NCBI GenBank assembly: GCA_007570785.1
Contig: ML664183.1
Location: 15,126,204 to 15,190,203, forward strand
DNA length: 64,000 bases
Origin: Antilocapra americana
Taxonomy: Eukaryota > Chordata > Mammalia > Artiodactyla > Antilocapridae
Reading direction: 5' to 3'
Shown: positions 40,901-47,649 of the stretch, one piece after another
Layout of the letters: each line of letters starts with the position of its first letter
How positions within the stretch are numbered: position 1 is the stretch's first letter
Notes under the pieces: model-generated
Databases searched by the model: none
The model's input: the letters and a program-made list of their open reading frames with translations, nothing else
Told to the model about the DNA's origin: nothing
Made by a program: the position numbers and the translations under genes

Positions 40901-42422
40901 CAGGGAAGCCTGGCATGCTTCAGTCCACGGGGTCACAAAGAGTCAGACACGACTGAGTAACTGAAATGAATGGAACATGCATATAATGGAATACAATTCA
41001 GAAGTAAAAACAACTGAACTATCAAGCCATGGCAAGACACGGAATAATTGGAGACAGTTAAAAGATCAATGGTTGGTGGGGTTGGGAAACAGTCGAACAG
41101 GTGAAACATAGATGAATTTCAGGGTAGTGAAAATACACTGTATGATACCATAATGATAGATAACCTGTTATGTTTGTTCAACAGAATGTACACCACCACT
41201 AGTAAACCATAATATAACTATATTGTAAGGAATTTGAGTAATTATGTGTCAAAGTACATCCATGAATTGTAACAAATGTATCTCTGTGGTGGGAGATGTT
41301 AATAATGAAGGAAGCTATGTGGGGGCAGAGAAACTATGGGAAATCATTGTATCTTCTGCTCATTTTAGCTGTGGGTATGAAACTCCTCTAAAAAATGAAG
41401 TCTATTTAGAACAGATTGACCACACCAAGGGTTGGTGAGGATGTGGAAGAACTTAACTCTCACACACTGTCACTGGGAATATAAAATGCTATTATCACTT
41501 TGGAAAAGTTTGGTAGTTTCTTAAAAATGATCCAGTCATTCCAACCCTAGGTATACATCCAAGGGGGTTAAAAAAGGAAACATATACAGACAAAGATATG
41601 TATACAAAATTTCATAGAAGCTTTGTTTGTAATAGCCAGACACTATAAACACTTGTGTCCATCAACAAGCAAATGCCACTGTGATACAAAAGCAGACCTA
41701 GAAGACCTAGAAAATAAGTAAACCAATCAATATTTAAATTTCATATAATTTTCATGTCATGAAATAGGATTTTTCTTCTTCAACCATCCAGAAATGCAAA
41801 AACTACTTCTTTAGATAATGTTGTATCTTAGTGAAGCTGGATTTCTCAGTGGTTGTTGTGATGAAAAGCAAGGACAACCCAAAACAATGAAGAAAAGGAA
41901 ATGAAGGTGGCAGTGTCTAATTTGATTCCAAAGTTTGAAAAGTTGTACAGCACCCAAAAGGCACATATATCCCATTAGTAAGTAACCCTTGGTTAGTGAA
42001 GAAGGATGTTAAAATTCTTTTCTCATTTAATTTTTCCTCACATGGCTACTAGGTCAGGCATAAATAGTTATTAAGTTGTCTGCACCTACTATTTAGAAAG
42101 GAACTATTATGTATTTAGGGCACCATGAGAAAATTACTGAGATAAAAGTTTGTCTTAAACCTACAGTTTGGAAAGCTAGTCTTTAGTCGTACCTGTCAAC
42201 AAGTGTATGTGTGCATGTGTGCACATGGCCATTTCCACTGAGTCATGACAATCAACATACTTCTCTTGTACTTACCTCAGTGCTTGAAGCAGCCAAGGAA
42301 AATTCATGAGACAGGTCAAGCTTAACGCCATCAAAATTTATTTCTGAAGGTCTTGCAAGTGGGTCAGCACTGAAAACATAAGATGGTCTAGACATCCCAT
42401 CTTGATTTAAATTAGATTCCAT
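1883..42422 (-). CDS. KIF20B: KIF20B, kinesin-6 motor protein, 22 coding exons (3' part off-window)
   Basis: KIF20B is a plus-end-directed microtubule motor of the kinesin-6 family that acts at the central spindle and midbody in cytokinesis and matters for neural progenitor division (family knowledge). Exons 2-23 were joined by GT-AG sites and phase and give 4,117 coding bases without a stop. Visible motifs: RVRP at residues 64-67, P-loop GLTNSGKT at 152-159, switch I NNASSRSH at 345-352 and switch II DLAGSE at 380-385. The motor ends near residue 478. An acidic linker (about 479-575) and a long charged coiled coil (about 576 to beyond 1,350) follow. The motor has the long insertion typical of kinesin-6 (exons 6-8). 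The ATG has A at -3 and G at +4, a strong context. From memory the human protein is about 1,820 residues, so roughly three quarters is present; the remaining exons lie left of position 1. Similarity to human KIF20B is recalled, not computed, but is near-continuous. Confidence 0.97.
2480..2945 (+). repeat. Degenerate purine-rich minisatellite in KIF20B intron 22
   Basis: Imperfect 20-24-base units such as AGATGGAGAATGACAGAGGT and AGAGAATGACAGAGGTAGA recur across about 465 bases, clearest at 2,645-2,720 and 2,855-2,915. The low stop content in several frames follows from the repeat and gives spurious open frames of up to 175 codons. I do not regard them as genes. Confidence 0.75.
3912..4031 (-). 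CDS. KIF20B: KIF20B exon 22, residues 1313-1352
   Basis: The exon has 40 codons, phase 0 in and out, acceptor TTGTAG and donor AAG/GTAGCA. It encodes [20 protein letters not shown], then a Cys-containing helix ending TIQQLK. It matches the human stalk. Confidence 0.95.
4517..4562 (+). repeat. GA-rich purine tract
   Basis: A run of G and A (GGAGAAGGAGGGAGGGGAGA and neighbours) lies in intron 21. It is low-complexity DNA. Confidence 0.7.
5930..6420 (+). repeat. L1 3' remnant
   Basis: CCCAACAATTCCACC and GGAGTATTACATAGCAGTGA match the usual sense-strand end of L1 ORF2/3' UTR. It is heavily diverged and has no coding capacity. Confidence 0.5.
6690..7180 (+). repeat. Old L1 fragment
   Basis: Sense-strand words such as TGGTGAGTAAATTGGCATAA and GGGGACTTATTAACCATAAA resemble ancient L1M ends. 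It is strongly diverged. Confidence 0.45.
7659..7797 (-). CDS. KIF20B: KIF20B exon 21, residues 1266-1312
   Basis: The exon has 139 bases, acceptor TTTTAG and donor GAG/GTTAGT, returning to phase 0. It encodes [20 protein letters not shown] and [17 protein letters not shown], a continued coiled coil. Intron 20 upstream is short (329 bases), with no repeat recognised. Confidence 0.96.
8127..9363 (-). CDS. KIF20B: KIF20B exon 20, large coiled-coil exon, residues 854-1265
   Basis: This is the largest coding exon, 1,237 bases and open throughout. The acceptor is TAAAG and the donor GAAAA/GTAAGC. It starts [17 protein letters not shown] and continues as almost uninterrupted coiled coil rich in Glu, Lys, Leu and Gln. 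A less helical part (about [19 protein letters not shown]) may be a flexible break. Such kinesin stalks mediate dimerisation and partner binding. The following motifs match human KIF20[17 protein letters not shown], [18 protein letters not shown] and EGKRALSEL. Confidence 0.97.
10799..10869 (+). repeat. 3' end fragment of BovB or Bov-A
   Basis: CTGGCCTGGCGTGCTG, GGGGTCGCAAAGAGTTG and ACACGACTGAGCAACTGAAC form the shared 3' tail of BovB and the Bov-A SINEs. The fragment is 5' truncated. Confidence 0.85.
11640..12755 (+). repeat. 5'-truncated L1 (end of ORF2 and 3' UTR)
   Basis: Sense-strand ORF2 end words: AACTCAACAGCCAAATAATC, GACATACAAATAATCAACAAG, CAATATCACTAATCATCAGG, ACCAGTATGGAGGTTTCTC and TATGATCCAACAACCCAAC. 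They are followed by a 3' UTR with GGTGTATAACTTAAGTG. Several frames are broken. It is a mammalian L1 of intermediate age and is dead. Confidence 0.85.
14829..15672 (+). mobile_element. BovB (RTE) LINE copy 1, broken
   Basis: BovB is a non-LTR retrotransposon that spread in ruminants after horizontal transfer (known). This copy covers the region between endonuclease and reverse transcriptase. An open stretch at 15,190-15,600 encodes [20 protein letters not shown] and [14 protein letters not shown], typical of the BovB ORF. Earlier frames are broken. It ends abruptly near the block encoding the start of the RT palm. Confidence 0.93.
15673..16060 (+). other. Unassigned block with a 115-codon open frame between two BovB pieces
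   Basis: An open frame at 15,713-16,060 starts [15 protein letters not shown] and includes [16 protein letters not shown] and [14 protein letters not shown] do not recognise it; it resembles neither BovB nor L1. It has no visible promoter, splice sites or poly(A) signal. It may be a retroposed gene fragment, an old repeat or a chance frame. It is bounded on the right by a CHR-2 SINE. Confidence 0.3.
16064..16180 (+). repeat. CHR-2-type SINE
   Basis: GGTGGTCCAGTGGTTAAAAC, GTTCAATCCCTGGTTGGG, CACATGCCGCACAGCC and an A-rich tail identify the cetartiodactyl tRNA-derived SINE. Confidence 0.88.
16445..17752 (+). mobile_element. BovB LINE copy 2, reverse transcriptase to 3' end, broken
   Basis: The copy starts inside the RT at GATGATGCTGTGAAAGTGCT. 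It keeps the RT catalytic stretch as AGATATGCAGATGACACCAC (RYADDTT) near 17,086-17,105. It runs to the usual end GTGAGTGACT-like TGAGTGACTCAACAATGAC. Stops and frameshifts are frequent, e.g. the TAA in CAACAGTAAGTGACTGAGAA. Its first 225 bases repeat the end of copy 1. Confidence 0.93.
18585..18738 (-). CDS. KIF20B: KIF20B exon 19, residues 803-853, weak donor
   Basis: The exon has 154 bases. It encodes [20 protein letters not shown], then a basic patch (SGRKRL) and [10 protein letters not shown]. This Ser/Thr-rich, uncoiled stretch may be a hinge in the stalk. The donor AAAG/GTACTT departs from consensus at +4 and +5. If it is skipped, the frame meets a stop about 13 codons later. Confidence 0.92.
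20463..20762 (+). repeat. Bov-A2-like SINE (two units)
   Basis: A first, more diverged unit (AGCTCAGCTGGTAAAGAATC) is followed by a full one starting GGGCTTCCCTGGTGGCTCAG. It ends TGAGGTCGCAAAGTCGGACA with a CACT-repeat tail. Confidence 0.93.
21159..21362 (+). repeat. Bov-tA/Bov-A SINE
   Basis: GCTTCCCTGGTGGCTCAGAT, AAAGAATCTGCCTGCAATGC and CATGAGGTCGCAGTCGGACA, with an ACACAC tail. Confidence 0.95.
22178..23113. mobile_element. Tigger-type non-autonomous DNA transposon, interrupted by a SINE
   Basis: The right end reads AAAGGGGAACTACTG followed by TA, the usual end and TA target of pogo/Tigger elements. The left end (TGGTAGTCTCTGGTTACC, preceded by TA) is a diverged inverted match. Internal words such as AACATGGCATAAGATTTCAT and TTCTGACCATGGTTAACC fit this group. 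No transposase frame remains. Confidence 0.6.
22332..22495 (+). repeat. CHR-2-type SINE nested in the Tigger element
   Basis: GGGACCTCCCTGGTGGCCCA, GTTTGATCCCTGGTCAGG, ACATGCCGCAACTAAAG and an AAATAAATACTTTTT tail. The Tigger-like sequence resumes on its far side. Confidence 0.93.
23382..23592 (-). repeat. Bov-A SINE
   Basis: Reverse orientation: CCTACAAGGCTCCTCTGTCC, ATTTCCTTCTGCAGGGGATC and TTCTTCACTGCTGAGCCCTG. Confidence 0.92.
24130..24249 (-). CDS. KIF20B: KIF20B exon 18, residues 763-802
   Basis: The exon has 40 codons, phase 0 in and out, acceptor AAAG and donor AGT/GTAAGA. It encodes [20 protein letters not shown] and [15 protein letters not shown], a coiled-coil segment of the stalk. 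Confidence 0.95.
24455..24620 (+). repeat. MIR SINE
   Basis: CATGACCTGGGCTTGAATCC, TTCTAGTTGTGAACC and AAGGTTGTTCTGAGACTTAA match the MIR core and tail. It lies in KIF20B intron 17, which otherwise holds only a short TG tract near 24,650-24,690. Confidence 0.7.
25362..25412 (+). repeat. (CA)n/(TA)n microsatellite
   Basis: ACACACATACACACACACGT is followed by TATATACACATATAC. It lies in intron 17 and should be polymorphic. Confidence 0.85.
25560..25612 (-). CDS. KIF20B: KIF20B exon 17, 53 bases, residues 745-762
   Basis: This short exon lies between TTTCAG and AAG/GTAATG and encodes [18 protein letters not shown] (the first residue is split with exon 16). The phase fits both neighbours, and the VQELE-SNK block matches the human protein. 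Confidence 0.93.
26346..26574 (-). CDS. KIF20B: KIF20B exon 16, residues 669-744
   Basis: The exon has 229 bases, acceptor CCTAG/CTTAG-type and donor AGTG/GTAAGT. It encodes [29 protein letters not shown] and a Lys/Glu-rich coiled coil ([18 protein letters not shown]). It is a close match to the human stalk. Confidence 0.96.
27601..27739 (-). CDS. KIF20B: KIF20B exon 15, residues 622-668
   Basis: The exon has 139 bases and returns to phase 0. It encodes [19 protein letters not shown] and ends in a charged stretch, [10 protein letters not shown]. The end differs most from the human sequence I recall, while the frame stays intact. The donor is GAA/GTATGT. Confidence 0.94.
27852..28080 (-). repeat. 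Bov-A SINE
   Basis: GTTAGTTGCTGAGTCGTCTC, CCCACCAGGCTCATCTGTCC and TTACCACGTGAGCCACCAGG, followed by a short CTGGTGGTTCAGACAGTAAA end. Confidence 0.92.
28279..28418 (-). CDS. KIF20B: KIF20B exon 14, stalk, residues 576-621
   Basis: The exon has 140 bases, acceptor TTTTAG and donor TTTAA/GTAAGT. It encodes [17 protein letters not shown] and [17 protein letters not shown]. Heptad spacing marks the start of the coiled coil. Confidence 0.96.
29601..29790 (+). repeat. Bov-A SINE
   Basis: GGGGCTTCTCTAATGGTAAA, AGACTCAGGTTCAATCCCC, GACAGAGGAGCCTGGCAGGC and GGGTCACAAAGAGTCAGACA. Confidence 0.93.
30652..30862 (-). repeat. Bov-A SINE
   Basis: GCTCAGTCACTCAGTCGCGT, CCATGGACTGTAGTTCACTA and TTTACCACTGAGCCACCTAG. 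Confidence 0.93.
31457..31747 (-). CDS. KIF20B: KIF20B exon 13, acidic linker, residues 479-575
   Basis: The exon has exactly 97 codons, phase 0 in and out. It starts VCVPDIL and runs through a Ser/Asn-rich stretch into a strongly acidic block ([18 protein letters not shown]). It connects the motor to the stalk, the neck region of this kinesin. No known fold is visible. Confidence 0.95.
31748..33125. other. KIF20B introns 12 and 11
   Basis: The intronic parts 31,748-32,266 and 32,430-33,125 show AT-rich sequence without any repeat or second gene that I can recognise. Confidence 0.5.
32267..32429 (-). CDS. KIF20B: KIF20B exon 12, end of motor domain, residues 424-478
   Basis: The exon has 163 bases, acceptor CATAG and donor AAA/GTAAAT, and returns to phase 0. 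It encodes [20 protein letters not shown] and ends [14 protein letters not shown]. The RxSKLT and TLxxLKFSxIA signatures close the kinesin motor fold. Confidence 0.97.
33126..33272 (-). CDS. KIF20B: KIF20B exon 11, switch II, residues 375-423
   Basis: The exon has 147 bases, acceptor TTTAG and donor TCAAA/GTAAGA. It encodes [14 protein letters not shown], the switch II motif with the gamma-phosphate-sensing Gly. [15 protein letters not shown], the switch II cluster that contacts tubulin, follows. Confidence 0.97.
33361..33432 (-). CDS. KIF20B: KIF20B exon 10, switch I end, residues 351-374
   Basis: The exon has 72 bases, acceptor TTTTAG and donor GTGA/GTAAGT. It encodes [15 protein letters not shown] and VIRVSE. 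The first His completes SSRSH. Intron 10 downstream is only 88 bases, near the lower size limit for mammalian introns. Confidence 0.96.
33777..34050 (-). repeat. Bov-A2 SINE (dimer)
   Basis: GCTGCTGCTGCTAAATCGCT head, CACCAGGCCCCCCCCGTCCC, then a second unit from GAAGTCGCTCAGTCGAGTTA. This CTGCTGCTGCTAA-headed form is a young ruminant SINE. Confidence 0.95.
34561..34771 (+). repeat. Bov-A SINE
   Basis: GATTCCCTAGTAGCTCAGTT, AATGCAGGAGACCCAGGTTC and a TTTCACTTTCACTTTCA tail. It ends 63 bases before the donor edge of KIF20B exon 9. Confidence 0.94.
34834..34945 (-). CDS. KIF20B: KIF20B exon 9, approach to switch I, residues 314-350
   Basis: The exon has 112 bases, acceptor TGAAG and donor AGAAG/GTAAGG. 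It encodes [19 protein letters not shown] and ends in KLNNASSR. This is the start of switch I, whose Ser-His is completed in exon 10. Confidence 0.97.
35438..35467 (+). repeat. Alternating purine-pyrimidine tract
   Basis: GCACGCGCACGCACACACAC and further CA units. This microsatellite lies in intron 8. Confidence 0.85.
35852..36079 (-). CDS. KIF20B: KIF20B exon 8, residues 238-313
   Basis: The exon has 228 bases, phase 1 in and out. It encodes [17 protein letters not shown], the end of the head insertion, then [19 protein letters not shown], the FxxxxEIYNE element conserved in kinesin motors. It ends with [11 protein letters not shown]. The donor is AAAG/GTATAC. Confidence 0.97.
36553..36589 (-). 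CDS. KIF20B: KIF20B exon 7, 37-base micro-exon, residues 226-237
   Basis: This short exon lies between TTGCAG and TATG/GTAAGG and encodes [12 protein letters not shown]. It matches the corresponding short stretch of human KIF20B and restores the phase between exons 6 and 8. At 37 bases it is below the usual size for exon definition and is too short to stand out as an open frame. Confidence 0.92.
36590..38482. other. KIF20B intron 6
   Basis: The intron is AT-rich, with one Bov-A SINE (37,821-38,022). A fragment near 37,110-37,190 (ATACCTGAAACATATACTAT, AATAAAAGGAG) resembles an old L1 tail. Otherwise nothing is recognised. Confidence 0.5.
37821..38022 (+). repeat. Bov-A SINE
   Basis: GCTTCCCGGTGGCTCAGTGG, GGTTCAATCCCTGGGTCCAG, GACAGAGGAGCCTGGCGGAC and TGAGTCAGTGACTAAACAAC. 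Confidence 0.95.
38483..38667 (-). CDS. KIF20B: KIF20B exon 6, residues 164-225
   Basis: The exon has 185 bases and completes a codon split from exon 5. It encodes [19 protein letters not shown] followed by a charged stretch, the beginning of the long kinesin-6 insertion in the motor head. The frame stays open into the intron for a while, but GAG/GTATGG fits a donor and the phase matches exon 7. Confidence 0.95.
39234..39372 (-). CDS. KIF20B: KIF20B exon 5, P-loop, residues 118-163
   Basis: The exon has 139 bases and leaves one base over. It carries [12 protein letters not shown] and the ATP-binding P-loop [11 protein letters not shown], with the P-loop Lys at residue 158. The canonical kinesin P-loop is GQTGSGKT; the Leu and Asn here are, as I recall, the same as in human KIF20B. 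The donor is CAAG/GTAAAT. Confidence 0.97.
39842..39958 (-). CDS. KIF20B: KIF20B exon 4, residues 79-117
   Basis: The exon has 117 bases, phase 0 at both ends, acceptor TTCTAG and donor AAA/GTAGGT. It encodes [16 protein letters not shown] and ends with KFSFSK, which leads into the VFGP strand of the next exon. The frame and sequence match the family without a break. Confidence 0.96.
40061..40147 (-). CDS. KIF20B: KIF20B exon 3, start of motor domain, residues 50-78
   Basis: The exon has 87 bases, phase 0 at both ends. It encodes [11 protein letters not shown], the first motor beta strand with the RxRP nucleotide-base-contact motif. The donor is GAG/GTTTGT, weaker than consensus. Intron 3 downstream is only 102 bases. 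Confidence 0.96.
40478..40970 (+). mobile_element. BovB LINE copy 3, 3' end only
   Basis: The copy starts in the C-terminal part of the BovB ORF (AAAGCAGAGACATTACTTTG; translated [20 protein letters not shown]) and runs to the 3' end AGTCAGACACGACTGAGTAA. It is 5' truncated and frame-broken and lies in intron 2. Confidence 0.93.
40975..41720 (+). repeat. L1 3' remnants, two pieces out of order
   Basis: The part 40,975-41,405 ends like an L1 3' terminus (TGGTGGGAGATGTTAATAAT, TTTTAGCTGTGGGTATGAAA, AAAAAATGAAGTCTA). The part 41,420-41,720 is an ORF2-end segment (GGTTGGTGAGGATGTGGAAG, TACATCCAAGGGGG) that belongs upstream of it in a normal element. They are therefore probably separate insertions. 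Confidence 0.65.
41894..41965 (+). other. Short open segment, possibly hAT-transposon derived
   Basis: ATGAAGGTGGCAGTGTCTAA and the bases after it read [15 protein letters not shown] and end AHISH-stop. I have a vague memory of this motif from hAT-type transposase relatives, but I cannot confirm it. It lies in intron 2 of KIF20B, in the opposite orientation. Confidence 0.2.
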
Positions 42423-42423
42423 T
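42276..42423 (-). CDS. KIF20B: KIF20B exon 2, start codon, residues 1-49
   Basis: The acceptor is TTGCAG and the donor GAG/GTAAGT. The exon opens with one UTR base and then ATG. The encoded N-terminus begins MESNLNQDG and includes [19 protein letters not shown], a close match to the start of human KIF20B. It ends in phase 0. This non-motor leader precedes the first motor strand. Confidence 0.97.
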
Positions 42424-42938
42424 CTGCAAGAGTAACAGTAACATCTTTAGAAAATCTCAATAAATCAGCATATAAACCATCCATAGTTTAAAAAGTCTAT
42501 GAGTCCAGCCAGTTCTTGCCACATAACTAGATTTCCAAAAAAAAGATATTACTATTTCATCTATAACATGATGAGCCATGGAAAAGACAAAAGAACAGAT
42601 TATTTACAGATTCTAAATCAACTAATATTGGACATTGCCTACCACTACTGTTCACGTGACCCAACCTATAGGTAGACTCAGCCAAAGAGATTTCATGAGT
42701 GAAGGTAATCCACAAAGTAAGATAGTATAAAACATTCAGTCTCTGTCTGAAAAGGTCTCAGAAATCAAATAATAGGGTGGAATAAATATAAACTTGTGCT
42801 TAGTTATTTAGTATTCGCTGAAGAATATTACAGACTTTGTAATGTTTTAGCATTTAGGAGTTAAGTTCAGTTATCTGGATAATTACTTTCAACTGAATTC
42901 TTCCAAATAATGCAAGTGAAAAGTGAAGTAAGTACTGG

Positions 42939-43053
42939 GCATTCCCTGGTGGTTCAGTGTTTAGGACTCAGCATTTTCACTGCCAGGGCCAGGGTTCATT
43001 TCCTGGTTGGGGAAATGAGGTTCTGTAAGCCATGTGGCATGATGGAAAAAAAA
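42939..43053 (+). repeat. CHR-2-type SINE
   Basis: GCATTCCCTGGTGGTTCAGT, GGTTCATTTCCTGGTTGGGG, AAGCCATGTGGCATG and an A tail. Confidence 0.88.
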
Positions 43054-43149
43054 AGTGACGTGAACGTATTTAAAACAGTACGTGATACGTCACAGGTGAA
43101 TATGGAATACTTTACCAGTAAACTACTACACCAAAAAAAGATGTCCTTT

Positions 43150-45447
43150 TTCCTAGAACTAACACCCAAAAAAGCTGTCCTTTTCATTATAGGGGACTGG
43201 AATGCAAAAGTAGGAAGTCAAAAGATACCTGGAGTAGCAGGCAAATTTGGCTCGGAGTACAAAATGAAACAGAAAGTAGTAGAGTTTTGCCAAGAGAACG
43301 CACTGATCATAGCAAACACCCTCTTCCAACAACACAAGACTCTACACATGGACATCACCAGATGGTCAATACTGAAATCAGATTGATTATATTCTTTGCA
43401 GCCCTAAGAAGAAGAAGCTCTACACAGTCAGCACAAACAAGATCGGGAGCTGACTCTGGCACAGACCATGAACTCCTTATTGCCAAATTCAGACTTATAT
43501 TGAAGAAAGCAGGAAAAACCACTAGACCATTCAGTTTTGATCTAAATCAAATCCCTTATGATTAAAAAGTGGAAGTGACAAACAGATTCAAGGGATTAGA
43601 TCCGAAAGACAGAGTGCCTGAAGAACTATGAACAGAGGTTCATGACATTGTACAGGAGACAGGGATCGAGACCATTCCCAAGAAAAAGAAATGCAAAAAA
43701 GCAAAATGGCTGTCTGAGGAGGCCTTACAAATAGCTGTGAAAAGAAGACAAGCGAAAGGCAAAGGAGAAAAGGAAAGATATTTCCATTCGAATGCAGAGT
43801 TCCAAAGAACAGCAAGGAGAGATAAGAAAGCTTTCCTCTGCTATCAATGCAAAGAAATAGAGGAACATAATAAAACTGAAAGACTAGAGATCTCTTCAAG
43901 AAAATTAGAGAGACCGAGGGAACATTTCATGCAAAGATGTTCCCAATAAAGGACAGAAACAGAAGCAGGAGATATTAAGAAGAGGTATGGACCTAACAGA
44001 AGCAGAATATATTAAGAAGAGGTGGCAAGAATACATAGAAGAACTATACAAAAAAGATCTTCACAACCCAGATAATCACGATGGTGTGATCACTCACCTA
44101 GAGCCAGACATCCTAGAGTGTGAAGTCAAGTGGGCCTTAGGAAGCATCACTACCAACAAAGCTAGTGGAGGTGATGGAATTCTGGTTGAGCTATTTCAAA
44201 TCCTAAAAGATGATGCTGTGAAAGTGCTACACTCAGTATGCCAGTTTGGAAAACTCAGCAGTGGCCACAGGACTGGAAAAGGTCAGTTTTCATTCCAATT
44301 CCAAAGAAAGGCAATGCCAAAGAACGTTCCAACTATCACACAGTTGCACTCATCTCACACACTAGTAAAGTTATGCTCAAATTCTCCAAGCCAGGCTCCA
44401 ACAGTACATGAATCGTGAACTTCCAGATGTTCAAACTGGTTTTAGAAAAGATAGAGGAACCAGAGATCAAATTGCCAACATCTGCTGGATCATCAAAAAA
44501 GCAAAAAAGTTCCAGAAAAACATCTACTTCTGCTTTATTGACTATGCCAAAGCCTTTGACTGCGTACGCAACAAACTCGGGAAAATTCCTAAAAAGATGG
44601 GAATACCAGACTACCTGACCTGCCTCTTAAGAAACCTGTATGCAAGTCAGGAAGCAACAGTTAGAACTGGACATGGAACAGACTGGTTCCAAATCGGGAA
44701 AGGAGTATATCAAGGCTGTACTAAAGAGCCTCTTGATGAAAGTTTAAGAGGACAGTGAAAAAAGGTGGCTTAAAACTCAACATTCAAAAAACTAAGATCA
44801 TGGCATCCAGTCCCATCACTTCATGGCAAATAGATGGGGAAACAATGAAACAGTGGCTTTCTTTTGGGGGGCTCCAAAATCACTGCAGATGGTGACTGCA
44901 ACCATGAAATTAAAAGATGCTTACTCTTTGAAAGCAGTTATGACCAAACTAGACAGCATATTAAAAAGCAGAGACATTACTTTGCTGACAAGGTCTGTCT
45001 AGTCAAAGCTATGGTTTTTCTAGTAGTCATGTATGGATGTGAAAGTTGGACTATAAAGAAAGCTGAGCGTGGAAGAATTGATGCTTTTGAACTGTGGTGT
45101 TGGAGAAGACTCTTGAGAGTCCCTTGAACTACAAGGAGATCAATCAGTCCATCCTAAAGGAAATCAGTCCTGAATATTCATTAGAAGGACTGATGCTGAA
45201 GCTCTAATACTTTGGCCACCTGATGTGAAGAACTGACTCATTTGAAAAGACCCTGATGCTGGAAAAGATTGGGGGCAGGAGGAGAAGGGGACGACAGAGG
45301 ATGAGATGGCTGGATGGCATCACTGACTTGATGGACATGGGTTTGGGTGGACTCCAGGATTTGGTGATGGACAGGGAGGCCTGGCGTGCTGCAGTCCATT
45401 GGGTCGCAAAGAGTCGAACATAACTGAGGGACTGAACTGAACTGAAA
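43150..45447 (+). mobile_element. BovB LINE copy 4, longest copy, catalytic block deleted
   Basis: The copy runs from the AP endonuclease (GGGGACTGGAATGCAAAAGT, read GDWNAKVGSQKIPG) through RT to the 3' end. Open stretches include [16 protein letters not shown] (from 43,987) and [15 protein letters not shown] near 44,560. After KGVYQGC (about 44,720) the sequence jumps to the segment that normally follows the YADD motif, so about 190 bases including the catalytic Asp pair are missing compared with copy 2. Many stops confirm that it is dead. Confidence 0.93.
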
Positions 45448-47649
45448 CTACTGCAACTAAATTAAGCATCAAGTCACTAAACATAAAGACAAATGTAAAG
45501 GTAAGCCTCACTGATAAAATATTAATATTAAATATTTACTGAGAATCCACTAGGTGCACAATATCAGGGAGAAATTGAGAGAGCACCATATTCTTTGAAT
45601 ATTATGATATCTTCAGAACAGTTACTGCCAATAGGGTTCCTGGCTCAAGAAGGTACTTGTAATGGGCATCCACAGGCATTAAGTAAATGAGCCAAAGATG
45701 GCTCCTGTATACTGGCCCTGCATTGTTTACTTCTTCACAGCAGGCTGGCAACATTAGTTCAAAAACCCACTGAGGTGTCAAATTCAAATTTTTATACGTC
45801 TGTTTGCTTTATACATAGCCAAAATAATCTTAGTTTTAGCCATTTAGAGCCATTTGGTTTGCACATTCCATGATACTGCACTCAACCATCTGCTAGCTGC
45901 AGACAAAATTGAAGACTACTAAAGAACCCAAGCCACCGCAGCCCTTTGAAGTTCTCAGACATGCCGACTCCCTACTGCGCTGCTGAGCAAGGACACTTAT
46001 ACTGAGCTCCCTCTGCTATTATTCCCACTTCTCCCCAACCCCTTACCCTCCCCTTCTAGGTGACAGCCTTTCACTCTGGTCTCTCTCATGTTTTGGGCAG
46101 CTTTCCAATCATGCAGTCCTGTCCGGGAGCTAACCTGGTAAACATCCTTGTGTGTTACTGCCACCTTGTGGCGGTATCTTTTTCCTTGATCAGCACTGAA
46201 ACCCCCAAACTCAATACAAGACTATTTTTCTTTTATTCCTCAATTTCAAAGACTTAAACTATACATTTACCTTCAACAAAACCCAGCAAACTACAAGATC
46301 AACCAACTATACAATTAAGCACCTTTAATCTTTATTTCTTTTTGCTTTCATTGTATCATCAATGATGTAACCAAAATGAGAAAAGTATTTAAATGTAGTT
46401 TGATAGAGTATTTCAAATATTCAATTTATAGGTGAAAATTAGAAAATAGTATCTGATAGAATAAAAACGACTGATCTAGAACACAGTAGAAAAGTTTACA
46501 AAAACATGAAAGTAATGGCTTGACATTTCATAACTCAAATTTCATGGAAATGCCCAGGAAACTGCAAAGTAACCTTCATTTTTTGCCTTCAATTAATTTT
46601 TCACTTAAAAAATGTTGACACATCTTTTAGGAAATTACGAACTTAAAAAGAATACTGTACCTCCTTAAAAAAAAAATGTTGTTTGTGCTTGCTTCTATGT
46701 TCAGTTTTCAAGGAAAACTGCCCCTTACCAATCATAAAATTGAGAGATATATTTTCACTTCCTGTACGTTTAGTTAACTTCTATGGATGTACGGCCTCCC
46801 TAACTAGACTAGAAACGAGGGTAAGGACTTTGTCTTATACTACTCTGTACCCCTACAACAAATTCAGAGATTTAGGCAGTGATAAAGAGTCCCTGTATAG
46901 TAAATAAAATCCTCTATGCGCAAAAACAATTTTTCTTTGGTCCTATATTATCTCTAGCCAACAGCAAGCAAGGTTCAAGACCTCATTGCGGAAGGCTGTT
47001 CCCACGTCTGAGAAATGGTATCCTTTATTTTCTCTCCAATGAGATTTCATGGTTGAAGACTGACTGCTACTGAGGTTGCTGAATGTCATCCACAACATAC
47101 AGTCAAAAGAAGTCTTCACAATTAACTTATGAGTCTTTTACATTATTTGCAACCTGAAGTCTCAGGCCTTGGGCATTTAATAAAAGGCACAGTTATGGCT
47201 GTTTCGGGGTAATGTTACCTTGTTTTAAGAACGGATTCAAACCTGAATTTGATCAGCTTGGGGATTAAAAACTAGCTAACCCATAAGGCTCGAACTTCTG
47301 TCAATTAGTCCTTCAGTAAGGAACATTAGAGAGCGGCACTACGCAGGAATCACTGAACCAAAAAGTATAATGAGATGGGGGAAACCTTCCAAACGGGGGG
47401 TAGGTGGAGATGACTGCAGTCATCGCACTCGCCACACACACCCCCTTTCGCTCCGCCCTGCAAAGACCAAGCAGGGAGCGCCCCGGCACCGGAGGTAGCA
47501 GTCTGGAAATACCCTGCACAGAAATCAGACCAAGCCACTTGCCAAGCAAACTGCTCACCTTGGGGATACAGGCCACCAGATTTGGCAGAGGCCTCATCCT
47601 CAAAGCAGCAGTAACAATAATAAAAATACTAAGGATTGCAAATACATAG

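Noticed and set aside
43055..43110. CRE-like ACGTCA motif (GATACGTCACAGG) as an internal promoter
   Set aside because: It is a single motif between a SINE and a dead BovB in AT-rich intron, with no CpG context or other sites.
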